Notes: generated by a model not told the origin, from the letters alone. A stretch of DNA of 54,277 nt from Mycobacterium sp. (GCA_020438905.1 JAGQTQ010000037.1:1-54277); one strand, 5' to 3'. Numbered from the stretch's first letter, positions 43,213 to 52,147 are shown. Translations and numbers: made by a program.

Positions 43213-44013
43213 ATGGATTCGGAGACTGCCGACACCGGCCTTGATGACTACCCCGAGTTGGCCTGGCTGGCCGATCACTGCCTGCGCGTCGGGGTCGTCG
43301 TGCCCCCGTCCAATCCGGTCGTCGAACCGGAGGTCGATGCCCTCGTCGGCGACGACATCCTGATTCACAGTTCCCGGCTGCCCCGATTCACCGGACTCAC
43401 CCTGCAGCAGCGCAACGAGCTCTATGTTCCGGCCTACGCCGACGCCCTGGACGGCCTATACGGGCTCGATCTGGAATGCGCGCTGATCGCGATGACCGGA
43501 CCCAACTACCAGCTGGGCCTCGACGGTGACCGGGATCTGTGCGCCGACCTCTCGGCCCAGTTCGGCGCGCCGGTCTGCACCGCAAGTCTGGCCATTCACG
43601 GTGCCCTGACGGCCATGGGAATCGACCGCATCCACCTCATGTCGCCCTACCCGGACTGGCTCACCGAGCAGACCGTGCAGTACTGGTCCGGGGCCGGAAT
43701 CAACGTCATCGCCGTCGAACATCTACTCGGCGAGGGTGAGCAGTTCAGGGCCTACGAGACCCGACCTGATGAGGTGGCTGCGCATCTGCGGGCTCTGGTT
43801 CCGCGGCCGGACTCGGCCGTCCTGCTTTCCGGCACCGGGCTGGTCAGCATCGCCAGCATCTACCGAGCCGGTCGGCTGGGCGGCGTGCCGATCCTGTCGT
43901 CGAATCTCTGTGGGGTGTGGTGGATTCTGCGACAGTGCGGCAACAAACCCGGTAGCTCCCTTTATCGGCGGGTCGCACCGGGTAATTTGCCCAGTCCCGG
44001 ATCGGCGCGGTGA
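43213..44013 (+). CDS. Asp/Glu racemase superfamily protein (maleate isomerase/AMDase-like) lacking catalytic cysteines
   Basis: A 266-residue protein from the ATG at 43213, well placed behind GGAGAAGG. The opening LRVGVVVPPSNPVVEPEVDAL and the C-terminal VLLSGTGLVSIASIYRAGRLG resemble maleate cis-trans isomerases and arylmalonate decarboxylases. In those, a Cys lies in the first loop and another in the second. Here the first loop reads IAMTGPNYQLG and the second SGTGLVS (206-212), so both Cys positions are non-Cys. The fold is retained, the known mechanism is not. It is divergent from the FAD monooxygenase and likely part of the same pathway. Confidence 0.85.
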   Translation: MDSETADTGLDDYPELAWLADHCLRVGVVVPPSNPVVEPEVDALVGDDILIHSSRLPRFTGLTLQQRNELYVPAYADALDGLYGLDLECALIAMTGPNYQLGLDGDRDLCADLSAQFGAPVCTASLAIHGALTAMGIDRIHLMSPYPDWLTEQTVQYWSGAGINVIAVEHLLGEGEQFRAYETRPDEVAAHLRALVPRPDSAVLLSGTGLVSIASIYRAGRLGGVPILSSNLCGVWWILRQCGNKPGSSLYRRVAPGNLPSPGSAR

Positions 44014-44057
44014 GAGCGCATTCGGGCTCTTGCGATCTCGCAGTGGTCGGGGTCCGG

Positions 44058-44465
44058 CTAGCCGATAGCGCAGGCGGAGGGCCAAGCGCGCGCGAGTCGC
44101 TGATCCGTCGTCAGCAAGACCAGATCCGCCTGCAGGGCGAGCTCGACGTAGAGGGCGTCGGTGAGGCGCAGACTGTCGCGACGCGACCATGCTCCGGCAA
44201 GAAGTGGCGTGAGATCGTGGCGGGTTACCGGCGCCCGACCCAACTCGTCCAGTGCCGCATCGACGTGGGCGGCGCTGAGCACCCCGGAGCGGTGCATGCG
44301 GCCGAGCGCTGAGAGCACTTCGGCGTCGAAGTGTGCCGGCGCGTGCAGGACCGTGTGGGCTAATCGCGCGCGCACCGACTCGTGACGATCCTCCGTCCGG
44401 GCGAGCAGGTCGACCATTGCACTGGCGTCAACGACCACATGTTCCGGTGCCGGGGCTGGACTCAC
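44058..44465 (-). CDS. vapC: VapC family PIN-domain ribonuclease toxin
   Basis: A 135-residue PIN-domain protein. The N-terminal VVVDASAMVDLLA supplies the first metal-binding Asp, FDAEVLSALGRMH the Glu, and the C-terminal RLTDALYVELALQADLVLLTTD the last two Asp residues (as LTDALYVELA and LLTTDQRLA). VapC toxins cut tRNA or rRNA when the antitoxin is lost. The start overlaps vapB by four bases (ATGA at 44462-44465). The toxin is complete. Confidence 0.93.
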   Translation of the reverse strand: MSPAPAPEHVVVDASAMVDLLARTEDRHESVRARLAHTVLHAPAHFDAEVLSALGRMHRSGVLSAAHVDAALDELGRAPVTRHDLTPLLAGAWSRRDSLRLTDALYVELALQADLVLLTTDQRLARAWPSACAIG

Positions 44466-44680
44466 GCCCCGAACTCATCACGGACGGCGTCGATGGCATC
44501 GAGCACGTCGGCATGGCGGGCGGGGGTGGTTCTGGCCGCCAGCGTGTCAAGCCATGCGTCGGTGGCGGAACTCTCCAGTTCGGCGCTGATCGCGGCCTGG
44601 GTCAGCGCCGAGATGTTCAACCCGCGCGCCCGGGCCCGCTGCGCAAGATCGTCGGGCACGTAGACGTTCAACCGAGCCAT
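44462..44680 (-). CDS. vapB: VapB-type antitoxin
   Basis: A 72-residue antitoxin starting MARLNVYVPDDLAQRARARG at 44680; the frame is open further upstream but the shorter start has the family beginning. The N-terminal strand and helices (RLNVYVPDDLAQRARARGL) form a ribbon-helix-helix DNA-binding domain, and the C-terminal 35 residues would wrap around VapC. It precedes and overlaps vapC. On its coding strand TAGCCT lies seven bases before the ATG, suggesting a leaderless transcript, and the octamer TACACACT is repeated directly on the + strand at 44680-44687 and 44692-44699, a probable autoregulatory operator. Confidence 0.9.
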   Translation of the reverse strand: MARLNVYVPDDLAQRARARGLNISALTQAAISAELESSATDAWLDTLAARTTPARHADVLDAIDAVRDEFGA

Positions 44681-44699
44681 ACACACTAGGCTACACACT
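44680..44699 (-). promoter_or_regulatory. vapB promoter and direct-repeat operator
   Basis: Two copies of TACACACT (+ strand) start 12 bases apart and flank AGGCTA (44688-44693), whose complement TAGCCT is a -10-like box seven bases before the vapB ATG. The remaining 257 bases to the tRNA gene show no further feature. Confidence 0.5.
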
Positions 44700-44956
44700 G
44701 GATTCGGCGCCGGCATTCCGGCGGGCAACCGGAAATCCAGTATTCGTCGTGGCCCGCGCCACCGCCCCCGCCGCTACCGGAGCCGCCGCTGGCGAACCCG
44801 TGGTGCGGTCCGGCCGATGTCAGAGCCGGCGCCTGTCTTGCCGGGGAGCCGTTCTACAGTCGGGCTATTACGGCCCGCAGAGTTGGTACCCCAGCATCGG
44901 GGTTCCGCTGCGGATGCCTTCTTAGGCTCGATCGTCGCGTGGCAGACGGTGGTTTC

Positions 44957-45030
44957 TGGAGCCGATGACGGGAATCGAACCCGCGTATTCAGCTTGGGAA
45001 GCTGATGTTCTGCCATTGAACTACATCGGC
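44957..45030 (-). tRNA. tRNA-Gly (anticodon CCC)
   Basis: On the minus strand the gene begins GCCGATGTAGTTCAATGG at 45030. The acceptor arms GCCGATG/CATCGGC pair perfectly, the anticodon stem TCAGC/GCTGA encloses the loop TTCCCAA (anticodon CCC, complement of 44996-44998), and the T arm is GCGGGTTCGATTCCCGT. The discriminator T (44960) and an encoded CCA (44957-44959) follow. It lies between vapBC and dcd, as I recall for the M. tuberculosis glycine tRNA beside dcd. Confidence 0.95.
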
Positions 45031-45045
45031 GTGTGGTGTTGACGA

Positions 45046-45076
45046 AGGATAGCAACCTGGCGCGCACGGTCGGCAA
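45046..45076 (-). promoter_or_regulatory. Candidate tRNA-Gly promoter
   Basis: Read on the minus strand, TTGCCG (45071-45076) and TATCCT (45046-45051) are separated by 19 bases and lie 15 bases upstream of the tRNA 5' end. The spacer is longer than ideal. Confidence 0.4.
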
Positions 45077-45147
45077 CCCCCGCAGAATCGCCGGAGCCGA
45101 TGTGCCCGTCGCCCAAGGCGCCCCGCCGTGGGCTATACGCTCGTCGG

Positions 45148-45720
45148 GTGCTGCTCTCTGATCGTGACATCCGCGCGGCGGTCTCCTCCGGCCGGCTGGG
45201 TATCGAGCCCTTCGAGGAGACCCTGGTGCAGCCGTCGAGCGTGGACGTCCGCCTGGACAACCTCTTCCGGGTGTTCAACAACACCCGCTACACCCACATC
45301 GACCCCGCCGAGCAGCAGGACGAACTGACCAGCCTGGTGCAGCCGGCCGACGGGGAGCCGTTCGTGCTACACCCGGGCGAGTTCGTTCTGGGCTCGACGC
45401 TGGAGTGCTGCACGCTGCCCGACGATCTGGCCGGACGGCTGGAGGGCAAGTCCTCGCTGGGCCGGCTCGGCCTGCTCACCCACTCGACCGCCGGATTCAT
45501 CGACCCGGGTTTCTCCGGGCACATCACCCTCGAGCTGTCCAACGTCGCCAACCTGCCGATCACGCTGTGGCCGGGGATGAAGATCGGCCAGCTGTGCCTG
45601 CTGCGCCTGACCAGCCCGGCCGAACATCCCTACGGCAGCGCGGTGGCGGGATCTCGCTATCAGGGCCAGCGCGGGCCCACCCCGTCCCGCTCCTACGTCA
45701 ACTTCATCAAGTCCAGCTGA
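45148..45720 (+). CDS. dcd: dCTP deaminase (bifunctional dCTP deaminase/dUTPase in mycobacteria)
   Basis: A 190-residue trimeric deaminase from the GTG at 45148 ([15 protein letters not shown]). The central block [21 protein letters not shown] (as [12 protein letters not shown]) near 107-120 and the catalytic Glu in [13 protein letters not shown] near 140 are standard, and the end [15 protein letters not shown] matches the M. tuberculosis protein almost residue for residue. It deaminates dCTP, and the mycobacterial enzyme also hydrolyses dUTP, giving dUMP for thymidylate synthesis while keeping dUTP low. It follows tRNA-Gly on the opposite strand. Confidence 0.97.
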   Translation: MLLSDRDIRAAVSSGRLGIEPFEETLVQPSSVDVRLDNLFRVFNNTRYTHIDPAEQQDELTSLVQPADGEPFVLHPGEFVLGSTLECCTLPDDLAGRLEGKSSLGRLGLLTHSTAGFIDPGFSGHITLELSNVANLPITLWPGMKIGQLCLLRLTSPAEHPYGSAVAGSRYQGQRGPTPSRSYVNFIKSS

Positions 45721-45845
45721 GCACAGCAGGAATGACGCCTCGCTGGGTGTAACGACGTCGCCGGCGGGGTCGATGAACCCGGTAGCCGGCGGTAAAGGTC
45801 GGCCGCGGGCCGAAGTATCGGTCGGGTCCGGCGACGAGCGCGGAG

Positions 45846-47501
45846 GTGGCAGTGGACATCGTTCTCGGTGTGTCGATGACGCCCGCGGCGGTCCGGCTGG
45901 TGCTCGTGGAGGGCGAGAACGCCGACGGGGTGACCGTCGACCACGATTCCTTCGATATCACCGCCGGCGGCGTGAGCACTGCCTCCGACGCGGTGGAACA
46001 GGTGATCGCCGCAATCCTGGGAACCCGGGAGGGCGCGCTTGAGGGCGGCCACCGGCTGCGCTCCATCGGGGTCGCCTGGACCGACCACGCCTCGGCGGCC
46101 CGGCTCCGGCAGGCGCTGCGGGAGCGCGGTGTCACCGATGTCGTCCTGGTCTCCGAACTGCACGCCGCGAGTGCCCTCGCCCAAGCCGTCGGGCAGACCA
46201 TCGGCTGTGATCGGATCGCGCTGCTGCTTGTCGAGGCCGGCACCGCCACGCTGGCCGTGGTGCGGACCGCCGACGGGGCGGTGGTGCGGGTGTCCAGCCG
46301 CGATCTGCACGGTGCCGGCGCCCTGACTTCCGTCGCGGACATGGTCACCGGGCTGGATACCCGGCCGGACCCGCCCGCTGCGGTGTTCGTCGTGGGGTCC
46401 GGTGTCGACATCGCCTCAGTCAGAACCGACATCCGTGCGCGGACGGCCCTGCCGGTGCACGCGCCCGACGACGGAGAGTTGGCGCTGGCCCGCGGCGCTG
46501 CCCTGGCCTCGGCCAACGCTCCTCGTTTCGAGGCCTGCACCGTCGGTCTGGTCCCGGCGGAGGACACCGCGGCCGGGTCCACCCGACTGGCGGCCGCCGG
46601 CTACATGGCCCCACTCGGTTACAGCGAGGTGCCGGATGAGCCGGAAGAGCCCATCGAAGCGATCCCCGACGTCGACACTGGCGATGCGGATGAACGGGAG
46701 ACCGCTGAGCGCAAACCGTTCCTGCTGGTCGGCAGCGCGCTGTCGGCCGTCTTCGTGGTCGGGATCGTGGCGTTGGTGGCCGCTCTCGCGGTCGCCATCC
46801 GCCCGACCGCCGACCAGCGGCCGGCCCCGGGTGGGAACGCGGTCGTGCCGGGTAGCCACACCTCGACTCCGTCGGCGGTCCAGGACGCGGCGGCGGTGAC
46901 GCCGGAAACCATCCAGGCCCCGATTCCGGTAGTGCAAGAGGCGCCCCGCACGGTGTTCGTGGCACCACCGGCCGCCCAACCCGTCGCACCCGTCCCGGCG
47001 GCGCCGGCGCCAGCGGCACCTGCTCCGGTGGCGCCCGCTGCGCCCGCCCCCGCAGCACCGGCACCCGCAGGGCCCGCCCCGGTGGCACCTGCCCCGGTCG
47101 TCCCGCCGATCGTGCTGCCCGTGCCGATGCCGGCCCTGCCACCGCTGCTGACATCGGTGTTCCAGCGGCCGGCCGTCGCCACCCCGGCGCCGCGTTCCCC
47201 GTCCACGGCCACCACCCCGACCAGCTCCGAGACCAGCTCCGAGACCTCGCCGGCGACAAACTCCGCGCCGGTGTCGGAGACGTCGTCGGTCCCGTCGGCG
47301 TCCTCGGAGACCGCCCCCTCCCCGAGTTCGCCGTCCCCGAGTTCGCCGTCCCCGAGTGCGCCGGCCCCGAGTTCCTCTTCGCCGGACGCATCGAGTAGCT
47401 CGCAGGCGCCGAGTGCGGTGTCGGGTTCCGGCACGTCAGGCTCCAGTGGCTCGGCGGAGTCCTCGGTTGTGGTCCTGCCGCTCTCGCCCGAGGAGGGCTG
47501 A
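45846..47501 (+). CDS. Hsp70/actin-like N-terminal, proline-rich C-terminal membrane protein (DUF7159-like)
   Basis: A 551-residue protein from the GTG at 45846. Residues 1-215 resemble the ATPase-like fold of mycobacterial Rv0312/Rv2264c-type proteins (VDIVLGVSMTPAAVRLVLVEG at the start as VLGVSMTPAAVRLVLVEG; RIALLLVEAGTATLAVVRT near 125). An acidic linker leads to a single transmembrane helix, PFLLVGSALSAVFVVGIVALV near 298, then about 230 residues of Pro/Ala/Ser/Thr-rich sequence that would lie outside the cell. The tail includes four 15-bp repeats encoding Pro-Ser-Ser-Pro-Ser. Function unknown; a cell-envelope sensor or scaffold is plausible. It stands alone between dcd and the Rv0332-like gene. 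Confidence 0.82.
   Translation: MAVDIVLGVSMTPAAVRLVLVEGENADGVTVDHDSFDITAGGVSTASDAVEQVIAAILGTREGALEGGHRLRSIGVAWTDHASAARLRQALRERGVTDVVLVSELHAASALAQAVGQTIGCDRIALLLVEAGTATLAVVRTADGAVVRVSSRDLHGAGALTSVADMVTGLDTRPDPPAAVFVVGSGVDIASVRTDIRARTALPVHAPDDGELALARGAALASANAPRFEACTVGLVPAEDTAAGSTRLAAAGYMAPLGYSEVPDEPEEPIEAIPDVDTGDADERETAERKPFLLVGSALSAVFVVGIVALVAALAVAIRPTADQRPAPGGNAVVPGSHTSTPSAVQDAAAVTPETIQAPIPVVQEAPRTVFVAPPAAQPVAPVPAAPAPAAPAPVAPAAPAPAAPAPAGPAPVAPAPVVPPIVLPVPMPALPPLLTSVFQRPAVATPAPRSPSTATTPTSSETSSETSPATNSAPVSETSSVPSASSETAPSPSSPSPSSPSPSAPAPSSSSPDASSSSQAPSAVSGSGTSGSSGSAESSVVVLPLSPEEG
47321..47380 (+). repeat. 15-bp in-frame tandem repeat (Pro-Ser rich)
   Basis: Four 15-bp units beginning CCCGAG start at 47321, 47336, 47351 and 47366; the first two are identical (CCCGAGTTCGCCGTC). 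They encode the Ser-Pro-rich extracellular tail. Confidence 0.85.
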
Positions 47502-47533
47502 CCGCGAGGGCTGTGCGGCGTAGATTCGGCCCC

Positions 47534-48289
47534 ATGGACCTCGCAGACCGATTGATCGCGGAGAACGCCGCCCTCGCCGGCCTTCTGGGCGACGCGGACC
47601 CCTCGACAACGGTGCCGACCTGTCCCGGTTGGACCCTGGATCAGTTGATGCGGCACGTGGGCCGCGGGGACCGCTGGTGCGCCCGGATCGTCGCCGAGCG
47701 TTCCGGTGAGTTCATCGAAGCGCCGGGCGGGCGCCCCCCGGCGGACCGGGACGGGCGGATCGCCTGGCTGCACGAGGGCGTGGCCGAACTGATCGCGGCC
47801 GTCGAGAGTTCCGGTGCCGACACCCCGGTGTGGACGTTCACCGGACTGCGGCCCGCCGATTGGTGGATTCGCCGCCGTCTGCACGAGACCGCCGTGCACC
47901 GTGCCGACGCCGCGCTGGCCCTGGGTGCCGACTTCGAGATCGATCCCGTCGTCGCCGCCGACGGGATCAGCGAGTTCCTGGATCTGATGGTGAGCAGGGC
48001 CGACGAGGAGGGCCCGGCCGGTGGGGACCGGCCGCTGGGCGAAGGGCAGTCGCTGCACCTGCACGCTACCGATGGCGGCCTCGCTGTGGCCGGGGAGTGG
48101 ACCGTGCTGGGCCGACCGGACGGTATCGCTGTCGACCACGAGCACATCGGCGCCACCGTGGCGCTGCGCGGTCCCGCCCGAGACCTGCTGCTGGCGCTCC
48201 TGCGCCGGGCGACGGCCGCCGAGTTGGGTCTGGAGGCGTTCGGCGATCAGGCGGTGTGGGACACCTGGTTGGCCCGGACGCCGTTCTAG
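47534..48289 (+). CDS. DinB/MDMPI family mycothiol-dependent-type protein (Rv0332-like)
   Basis: A 251-residue protein from the ATG at 47534; a GTG at 47513 would add seven residues. The N-terminal four-helix DinB/MDMPI domain opens with LADRLIAENAALAGLL, continues TCPGWTLDQLMRHVGRGDRWC near 40 with a metal-ligand His, and has RRLHETAVHRADAALALG near 115 with two further His residues. The C-terminal 100 residues are the second domain of actinobacterial maleylpyruvate-isomerase-like proteins. Many members are thought to use mycothiol in small-molecule transfer reactions. It is followed by the Rv0333-like gene and rmlA in the same order I recall for Rv0332-Rv0334. Confidence 0.88.
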   Translation: MDLADRLIAENAALAGLLGDADPSTTVPTCPGWTLDQLMRHVGRGDRWCARIVAERSGEFIEAPGGRPPADRDGRIAWLHEGVAELIAAVESSGADTPVWTFTGLRPADWWIRRRLHETAVHRADAALALGADFEIDPVVAADGISEFLDLMVSRADEEGPAGGDRPLGEGQSLHLHATDGGLAVAGEWTVLGRPDGIAVDHEHIGATVALRGPARDLLLALLRRATAAELGLEAFGDQAVWDTWLARTPF

Positions 48290-48308
48290 ACCGGTAACTT
48301 GACCAGTC

Positions 48309-48683
48309 ATGAGCACTTCGGAGATCGCCACCGTCCTCGCCTGGCATGACGCGCTGAGCGCGTCCGACCTCGAGACCCTGGTCTCGCTGTCCAGCGACGA
48401 TATCGAGCTCGGCGACGCGCGCGGGGCCGCTCAGGGCCACGCCGCGCTGCGGGAGTGGGCCCAGCGCGCCGACGCCACGGTCGAGGTCGGCGAGATCTAC
48501 TACCGCGACGGCGTCGTGGTGGTCGAGGAGCGCATCACCTCCCACGCGGACCCCGGCCGCTCCGGCACCGCCGCCTCGGCCTTCCGGGTGGTGCACGACC
48601 ACGTCACCTCGGTGTTCCGCCACGACGACCTCGCGGCCGCCTTGGCCGCCACCGACCTGACCGACGAAGACCTGCGCGCCTGA
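48309..48683 (+). CDS. NTF2-like/SnoaL-like protein (Rv0333-like)
   Basis: A 124-residue protein, ATG at 48309. The helix [20 protein letters not shown], the strand region [19 protein letters not shown] and [19 protein letters not shown] fit the NTF2-like cone fold. It may bind or isomerise a small molecule. It starts 20 bases after the Rv0332-like gene and ends eight bases before rmlA, so the three likely share a transcript. Length matches Rv0333 as I recall it. Confidence 0.85.
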   Translation: MSTSEIATVLAWHDALSASDLETLVSLSSDDIELGDARGAAQGHAALREWAQRADATVEVGEIYYRDGVVVVEERITSHADPGRSGTAASAFRVVHDHVTSVFRHDDLAAALAATDLTDEDLRA

Positions 48684-48690
48684 GGCAGAG

Positions 48691-49557
48691 ATGCGGGGCA
48701 TCATCCTGGCCGGCGGATCGGGCACCCGGCTGTACCCGATCACCCGGGGCGTGAGCAAGCAACTGCTGCCGGTCTACGACAAGCCGATGATCTACTACCC
48801 GCTGTCGACGCTGATGATGGCCGGTATCCGCGACATCCTGGTCATCGCCACCCCTCAGGACGGGCCGGCGTTTGAGCGCCTGCTCGGCGACGGCTCGCAG
48901 TTCGGCGTGAACATCACCCACGCGGTGCAGCACAGTCCGGACGGCCTGGCGCAGGCATTCCTGATCGGCGCCGACCACATCGGCGGCGAGACGGTGGCGT
49001 TGATCCTCGGCGACAACATCTTCTACGGGCCCGGTGTCGGAACCAACCTGCGGCGGTTCCGCGATGTCAAGGGCGGGTCTATCTTCGCCTACTGGGTGGC
49101 CGATCCGGCCGCCTACGGTGTGGTCGAATTCGATTCCGCGGGAAAGGCTCTCGGGATCGAGGAGAAGCCCGCCACGCCGCGGTCCAACTATGCGATCCCC
49201 GGGCTGTATTTCTACGACAACGACGTCGTGGGCATCGCGCGATCGCTGCGGCCCTCGGCGCGCGGCGAACTGGAGATCACCGATGTCAACCGGGTGTACC
49301 TCGAGGCGGGACGGTTGTCGGTGGAGGTGCTGCCGCGGGGGACCGCATGGCTGGACACCGGAACCTTCGACTCGCTGCTGGAGGCGGGCAACTTCGTCCG
49401 CACCATCGAGGCACGCCAAGGCCTGAAGGTGGCCTGCCCGGAGGAGATCGCCTGGCGGATGGGTTTCATCGACGACGCCGGGCTAGCCGAACTCGCCGGC
49501 GAGGTGCTCAAGTCGGGGTACGGCCGGTATCTCCTGGAACTGCTGGATCGGCGTTAG
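48691..49557 (+). CDS. rmlA: Glucose-1-phosphate thymidylyltransferase
   Basis: A 288-residue nucleotidyltransferase, ATG at 48691. The N-terminal signature [25 protein letters not shown] (as [15 protein letters not shown]), [14 protein letters not shown], the catalytic Asp region [10 protein letters not shown] near 110 and the product-site [13 protein letters not shown] near 195 are complete. It makes dTDP-glucose from dTTP and glucose-1-phosphate, the first step of dTDP-rhamnose synthesis, needed for the rhamnose linker that joins arabinogalactan to peptidoglycan. Essential in mycobacteria. Its 3' end overlaps the convergent YibE/F-type gene by 50 bases. Confidence 0.97.
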   Translation: MRGIILAGGSGTRLYPITRGVSKQLLPVYDKPMIYYPLSTLMMAGIRDILVIATPQDGPAFERLLGDGSQFGVNITHAVQHSPDGLAQAFLIGADHIGGETVALILGDNIFYGPGVGTNLRRFRDVKGGSIFAYWVADPAAYGVVEFDSAGKALGIEEKPATPRSNYAIPGLYFYDNDVVGIARSLRPSARGELEITDVNRVYLEAGRLSVEVLPRGTAWLDTGTFDSLLEAGNFVRTIEARQGLKVACPEEIAWRMGFIDDAGLAELAGEVLKSGYGRYLLELLDRR

Positions 49558-50764
49558 GCGTTGCCAGCGCCGCGGCGACGGCGGTGGTCAGCGGCACCGA
49601 CAGCGCCAGTGCGATTCCGCCCACCGCCGATCGGGCGATTTCGATGGCCACGCTCTCGCCGGTGAGTACATCGCCCAGTGACCGGTTGGCCACACTGAAC
49701 AGCAGCAGCAGCGGAAGCGAGCTTCCGGCGTAGGCGAACACCAGGGTGTAGACGGTGCTGGCGATGTGGTCGCTGCCGACCCGCATGGCCCGGGCGAACA
49801 CCTGGCGGCGGTTGCCGTGCCCGAGCTGGGCAAGCTCGAACACCGCCGAGGCCTGGGTGATCGTGACATCGTTGAGCACCCCGAGTGAACCGACGATGAA
49901 TCCCGCCAGCAACAGGCCCGTGATCGACACGGTCCCGAGGTAGGTGGCCACCTCATTGCTGCGGTCATCGGACAGCCCGGTCAGGTGGGCCATTTCAATG
50001 GCGCCCCAGGACAATACGGCGGCCAGCACCAGCGAGGTCAGGGTGCCGAGCAGCGCCGCACTGGTGCGCAGGCTCACCCCGTGGGCCAGGTAGATCACCG
50101 CGAAAAGAATCGCCGCCGAGGCCACCAGTGCCACTGGAACCGCTGGAGCGCCGTCCCGCAACGCCGGGAGCATGAACACGGTCAGCACGACGAAGGCGAC
50201 CACGATCCCGAGCAGCGCCCGCAGCCCCCGCCACCGGGCCACCGCGACGGTCACCACCGCGAAGCCCGCCGCAAGGAGTGCAAGTGGCCAGGCCCGCTCG
50301 TAGTCGTAGAAGCCGTAACTGGTCGAACCCTGCTGGTCGACCTGCCGGAAGATGCGAATGTGGTCACCGGCCAGGAGGTTTGGTTGCCCCGGGCCGCGGG
50401 AGAACTCCAGCAGCGTGTCGGCGCCGGCGTTGGGCCCGGTGTCGATCTTGACCAGCGACTGCACGCAGGTGCCGCTGCCCTCGGCGCCGGGCAGTGGTGC
50501 GGCGGTCAGCACCTGCCCGACCGACGGGCTGCCGCAGTCCCCCAGGGCGGTGGAGGCGACGTGCCCGGCCTCGGTGGTCACCGAACCGCCCTGTGCGTTC
50601 TGGAACGGCAGTGGGATGTCGGTCTTCGACCCCGAAGGCCACAGCACGACGGCGCCGACGGCCACCGCCAGGCCGATGAGGGCCAGTACCGCTATGACCA
50701 CACGCGCGGCCAACGGACTCAGCGGCACCGGGCCGCCAGGCGAGTGATGGTGTGAGTGGACCAC
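49508..50764 (-). CDS. YibE/F family multi-pass membrane protein
   Basis: A 418-residue membrane protein from the GTG at 50764. One hydrophobic segment at residues 18-45 is followed by a soluble region of about 100 residues with two Cys ([10 protein letters not shown] and GTCVQSLVK), then at least seven hydrophobic segments from 155 onward. The conserved [22 protein letters not shown] near 305 and [21 protein letters not shown] near 332 (in shortened form [15 protein letters not shown]) are typical of the YibE/F family, of unknown transport role. It starts three bases after aspC and is co-transcribed with it. The last 50 bases overlap the rmlA 3' end. Confidence 0.88.
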   Translation of the reverse strand: MVHSHHHSPGGPVPLSPLAARVVIAVLALIGLAVAVGAVVLWPSGSKTDIPLPFQNAQGGSVTTEAGHVASTALGDCGSPSVGQVLTAAPLPGAEGSGTCVQSLVKIDTGPNAGADTLLEFSRGPGQPNLLAGDHIRIFRQVDQQGSTSYGFYDYERAWPLALLAAGFAVVTVAVARWRGLRALLGIVVAFVVLTVFMLPALRDGAPAVPVALVASAAILFAVIYLAHGVSLRTSAALLGTLTSLVLAAVLSWGAIEMAHLTGLSDDRSNEVATYLGTVSITGLLLAGFIVGSLGVLNDVTITQASAVFELAQLGHGNRRQVFARAMRVGSDHIASTVYTLVFAYAGSSLPLLLLFSVANRSLGDVLTGESVAIEIARSAVGGIALALSVPLTTAVAAALATPNADPAVPGDTGRTPT

Positions 50765-50767
50765 CGG

Positions 50768-52033
50768 CTACTGGCGGTAGCTGGCCAGGAAATTGCCCAG
50801 CCGCTCAATGGCTTTCGCGAGATCCCGTGCCCACGGCAGGGTGACGAGGCGCAGATGGTCGGGGGCGGGCCAGTTGAAGCCGGTGCCCTGAGTCATCAGG
50901 ATCTTCTCCTCGAGCAGAAGATCGAGGACGAGCTTCTCGTCGTCGACGATATCGTGCACCTCGGGGTCCAGACGAGGGAAGACGTACAGCGCCCCTTGGG
51001 GTTTGACGCAGGACACACCCGGGATCTCGTTGAGTTTGGCGCAGGCGATGTCGCGCTGTTCGAGCAGCCGGCCGCCGGGCAGGACGAGGTCGTCGATGCT
51101 CTGATGCCCGCCAAGTGCCACCTGAATCGCATGCTGTGCAGGAACATTCGGGCACAACCGCATATTGGCCAGCAGGCTGATCCCCTCGATGAAGCTGGTG
51201 GCGTGATCGGTGGGACCGGTGATCACCAGCCACCCCGAGCGGTATCCCGCCACCCGGTAGGCCTTGGACAGGCCATTAAAGGTCAAGCAGAGCAGGTCGG
51301 GCGCTACGGACGCGAGTGAGACGTGCTGGGCATCGTCATAGAGGATCTTGTCGTAGATCTCGTCGGCCAGCAGCAGCAACTGGTGCTTGCGGGCCAGATC
51401 GACCATCTTCTGCAGCACTTCCCGGCCGTACACCGCACCGGTCGGGTTGTTCGGGTTGATCACCACCAGCGCCTTGGTGCGGGGGGTGATCTTGGACTCC
51501 AGGTCGGCGATATCGGGCTGCCAGCCGTTGGTCTCGTCGCAGAGGTAGTGCACGGGTGTCCCACCGGCCAGTGAGGTCGACGCCGTCCACAGCGGATAGT
51601 CCGGGGCCGGGATGAGCACCTGATCGCCGTTGTCCAGCAGGGCCTGCAGTGTCATGGTGATCAGTTCCGAGACGCCGTTGCCCAGGAATACCGAGTCGAC
51701 GTCGAACCGGGGGAAACCCTCGACGAGTTCGTAGCGGGTGACCACCGCCCGCCGCGCCGAGAGGATGCCCTTGGAGTCGGAGTAGCCCTGCGCGTAGGGC
51801 AGAGCCTGGATCATGTCCCGCATGATCACATCCGGCGCCTCGAACCCGAACGGCGCCGGGTTGCCGATGTTCAGCTTGAGGATGCGGTGGCCCTCGGCCT
51901 CCAGGCGCGCGGCATGGTCGTGCACCGGACCGCGGATCTCGTAGAGAACGTCCTGCAGCTTGGTCGACTGCGCGAAGGTTCGCGGCCGTGGGTGGTGGCT
52001 CGGGGGATGCCACGGCAGCTGGTGGGTAGTCAC
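50768..52033 (-). CDS. aspC: Aspartate/alanine aminotransferase (AspC/AlaT-like)
   Basis: A 421-residue class I/II aminotransferase. The GTG at 52033 (MTTHQLPWHPP) has GGGAGAA about eight bases upstream and is preferred over an open extension to 52096. Features are KLNIGNPAPFGFEAP near 54, YSDSKGILSARRAV near 88, VVINPNNPTGAVYG near 190, and the pyridoxal-phosphate lysine in TFNGLSKAYRVAGYRSGW near 255. It transfers amino groups among alanine, aspartate, glutamate and their keto acids. It matches Rv0337c, annotated as AspC; alanine aminotransferase (AlaT) activity is also possible. Confidence 0.93.
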   Translation of the reverse strand: MTTHQLPWHPPSHHPRPRTFAQSTKLQDVLYEIRGPVHDHAARLEAEGHRILKLNIGNPAPFGFEAPDVIMRDMIQALPYAQGYSDSKGILSARRAVVTRYELVEGFPRFDVDSVFLGNGVSELITMTLQALLDNGDQVLIPAPDYPLWTASTSLAGGTPVHYLCDETNGWQPDIADLESKITPRTKALVVINPNNPTGAVYGREVLQKMVDLARKHQLLLLADEIYDKILYDDAQHVSLASVAPDLLCLTFNGLSKAYRVAGYRSGWLVITGPTDHATSFIEGISLLANMRLCPNVPAQHAIQVALGGHQSIDDLVLPGGRLLEQRDIACAKLNEIPGVSCVKPQGALYVFPRLDPEVHDIVDDEKLVLDLLLEEKILMTQGTGFNWPAPDHLRLVTLPWARDLAKAIERLGNFLASYRQ

Positions 52034-52147
52034 GTCGATGATTCTCCCACGGCCGGGCAAACCCTTTTTCCAGTCACGGCCCGCGCTCGGTTTCACAACG
52101 CGGTGGATACGAACGGGGTCTTGCTGTGGATTCGGCCGTCGATACCG

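Noticed and set aside
44700..44956. Possible extra gene or RNA between vapB and tRNA-Gly
   Set aside because: Only short frames without ribosome binding sites or recognisable products were seen; nothing supportable.
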